DNA of 7,457 bases, taken from NCBI GenBank assembly GCA_910589655.1, contig CAJUTJ010000009.1, positions 1 to 7,457 on the forward strand, in the 5' to 3' direction. Both the position numbers and the translations under genes were made by a program. The DNA is from an uncultured Acetatifactor sp. GTDB lineage: Bacteria > Bacillota > Clostridia > Lachnospirales > Lachnospiraceae. The notes below the pieces were generated by a model, which was given only the letters and a program-made list of their open reading frames with translations, made no database searches and was not told the DNA's origin. Each line of letters opens with the position of its first letter. Position 1 is the first letter of the stretch. Positions 6,358 to 7,457 of this stretch are shown in pieces.

Positions 6358-6695
6358 CTATTGGTCATTATTTAACACATCATTCATAATTTTCAATATG
6401 GCTTTCCGCCTCGCCGAACCTGCCCCCCTGATCTCAGCAAGTGTATGGCATCCTTTCTCCGCAATGTCCACCAGATAATAAATTTTTTCTCATGGAATGC
6501 CGCTAATGTCCTCTCTGTAAGGGATATATGATCTTCCAGCCGATGGCACGCCTGATAAGGCATGACAGTTTCTGCCCTTACCGGAACTTTTGTGCCATCT
6601 TCCTGAACGATAAAGACTTTTCCGTCTTCCCGGAGGGCATATCCATATACTTTTTGTTTGGTTTCTTCTGCTATTGCATAGTGCAGTATGATCAT
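6358..6695 (-). pseudogene. small gene of unknown function broken by a one-base frameshift
   Basis: The frame starts at the ATG at 6695, with GGAGG five bases upstream, and reads convincingly for 71 codons: YGYALREDGKVFIVQEDGTK, then LTERTLAAFHEKK. The convincing frame then changes at a run of six A (6483-6488 on the plus strand as T). It continues as IYYLVDIAEKGCHTLAEIRG, then GSARRKAILKIMNDVL, to a stop at 6358-6360. One extra A would restore a 112-aa protein. In the unrepaired frame the protein ends at 6393 with low-quality sequence (RRGGKPY). I do not recognise the family. The segment LAEIRGAGSARRKAIL faintly resembles a helix-hairpin-helix but is too short to assign. A real mutation, a sequencing slip in the A-run, or slippage during expression are all possible. 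Confidence 0.6.
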
Positions 6696-6738
6696 CCTGT
6701 CCTCCAGAAAATTTTATTGGTTGTATTGTATTATGGGC

Positions 6739-6781
6739 AAAATAAAACTTCTCCATTCAGGATTTACTGTCAGGAGAAGTT
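6739..6781 (-). terminator. terminator-like hairpin at the end of the degenerate right-hand unit
   Basis: A perfect 9-bp inverted repeat, aacttctcc (6746-6754) and ggagaagtt (6773-6781), encloses an 18-base loop that can form an inner CAG/CTG pair. On the minus strand the stem is followed by TTATTTT (6739-6745). It lies about 30 bases after the stop of the last coding remnant (6810), fitting the end of that former transcription unit. The loop is large and the tract interrupted, so strength is uncertain. Confidence 0.5.
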
Positions 6782-6809
6782 ATATCCTCAAAATCCAATA
6801 TAATTAAAA

Positions 6810-7215
6810 TCAATTTGTATAAGTATGGACACCCATTTTAGATAATAAAATATTTTCTATATCCTCTTTTTTGTAATTTATTGAAATATATTTTTCCTTT
6901 ACAGCTTTCATACGGGGGGTATCTAAATCGAAAATACTGAATCCCGCATACAGTTCTCCAAACGATCGGCATCATGGTACTCTGCAATTTTCTTACAGGC
7001 AGCCTTCTCGTACTCCGTCATGGGGCGTAGCCTATGAACTATGAACCGTGTAATATAATAATGTGGACATAGTGATTCCTAAACTCAGGTCGTAAAAATT
7101 TATACTCAAAAACATTCCCCACCAATTGTTATCCTTTATATTCTTTTAGAAAATCAATATATTTTTCTTTGTTATACTTCTCCGCACCATATTTTATATA
7201 ATTAATTTTATACTC
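6810..7215 (-). pseudogene. degenerate coding remnants in AT-rich DNA
   Basis: Four short minus-strand segments read like protein but are separated by stops and frame changes. They are 7129-7215 (NYIKYGAEKYNKEKYIDFLK), 7039-7128 (GNVFEYKFLRPEFRNHYV), 6923-7078 (HRLRPMTEYEKAACKKIAEY and HDADRLENC), and 6810-6971 (ELYAGFSIFDLDTPRMKAV and NYKKEDIENILLSKMG). None has a good ribosome binding site. They may be pieces of one decayed gene or of two or more. An ATG at 6980-7018 could start a 32-aa peptide (MTEYEKAACKK...) but has no ribosome binding site. I do not recognise the families. This segment is clearly more AT-rich than the rest of the window. Confidence 0.4.
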
Positions 7216-7244
7216 CTACTACAATGTATTTATGGTTGATATTC

Positions 7245-7457
7245 CTAACAACCAGCTAGGATGTTATCCATCTGATTCTCTATGTTTGAATTTTTTACTT
7301 CTTCCATGAAAATATTTTTACTCAACTTTCCCACCAGCATAGTTGGCTTAATGCTTGATTTTTTAAGCAAAATTACTGCAATAAATGGTGTATTGACATT
7401 AAAACAGCACCTAATCTTTGGTATAATAAGATTGCGACATCCAATAACCAGTATAGA
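7245..7457 (-). CDS. partial open frame running off the right edge, unknown
   Basis: The minus-strand frame is open from the window edge to a TAG at 7245-7247, about 70 codons. It includes NTPFIAVILLKKSSIKPTML, GKLSKNIFMEEVKNSNIE and the end NQMDNILAGC. No start codon with a ribosome binding site is visible inside the window, so this is probably the end of a longer gene or another remnant like those to its left. The hydrophobic NTPFIAVILL followed by charged residues gives no safe function. The opposite strand carries a promoter-like sequence here, which weakens the coding call. Confidence 0.3.
   Translation of the reverse strand, partial: SILVIGCRNLIIPKIRCCFNVNTPFIAVILLKKSSIKPTMLVGKLSKNIFMEEVKNSNIENQMDNILAGC
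7399..7427 (+). promoter_or_regulatory. promoter-like sequence pointing out of the window
   Basis: On the plus strand a perfect TATAAT (7422-7427) is preceded by TGG, giving an extended -10 (TGGTATAAT). TTAAAA at 7399-7404 (4/6 to consensus) is 17 bp upstream. A perfect TTGACA at 7393-7398 is also present, but at 23 bp, too far for direct pairing. Transcription would start near 7434 and run out of the right edge. Nothing in the window shows a gene for it. Confidence 0.4.

Noticed and set aside
6393..6489. Programmed -1 frameshifting at the A6 run as a certain mechanism
   Set aside because: The site is G AAA AAA, so the P-site codon would mispair at its first base. No clear stimulatory structure was seen; mutation or sequencing error is simpler.
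1..7457. CRISPR array, tRNA or rRNA genes
   Set aside because: No regular spaced repeats beyond the short operator units, and no tRNA arms or rRNA core sequences were recognised on either strand.

Overview
The window looks like accessory DNA from a low-to-mid GC Firmicute, most likely a gut Clostridia/Lachnospiraceae species. This is an inference from three things: GGAGG-type ribosome binding sites, tandem large serine recombinases with zinc-ribbon and coiled-coil tails, and an AgrC-like GHKL kinase paired with a LytTR-type regulator. Every gene I can support runs on the minus strand, so the gene order reads from right to left.

Right part (about 6740-7457): AT-rich, degenerate DNA. Short open segments on the minus strand read like pieces of real proteins but are broken by stops and frame changes. 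A longer open segment runs off the right edge. A hairpin followed by a T-rich tract (6739-6781) looks like the terminator of this old transcription unit. It is followed by a small gene of unknown function (6358-6695), broken by one missing base in a run of A.

Middle part (4264-6313): a signalling operon. It starts with a promoter region holding five GGTT-headed direct repeats, four of them at 11-12 bp spacing. Next come a 64-aa ribbon-helix-helix (RHH) protein, a LytTR response regulator that has lost its middle and its reading frame, and an intact multi-spanning GHKL histidine kinase. A good intrinsic terminator follows the kinase stop by 8 bases. The likely original logic was RHH autoregulation at the repeats plus kinase-to-LytTR signalling. 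As the sequence stands, the kinase has no intact partner in the window.

Left part (191-3863): a recombination module. A 66-aa protein of unknown function is followed, after a gap with its own promoter, by two large serine recombinases separated by 4 bases and probably translationally coupled. Both keep the catalytic domain. The first-translated one keeps four zinc-ribbon cysteines, while the second has lost the usual ligands. The last codons of the second lie in a near-perfect 26-bp inverted repeat, and two more hairpins follow within 200 bases. The left end may therefore lie near the end of an integrative element, or may be a structured transcription end. The 3884-4306 gap holds a GC-rich stretch open in several frames that I cannot assign.
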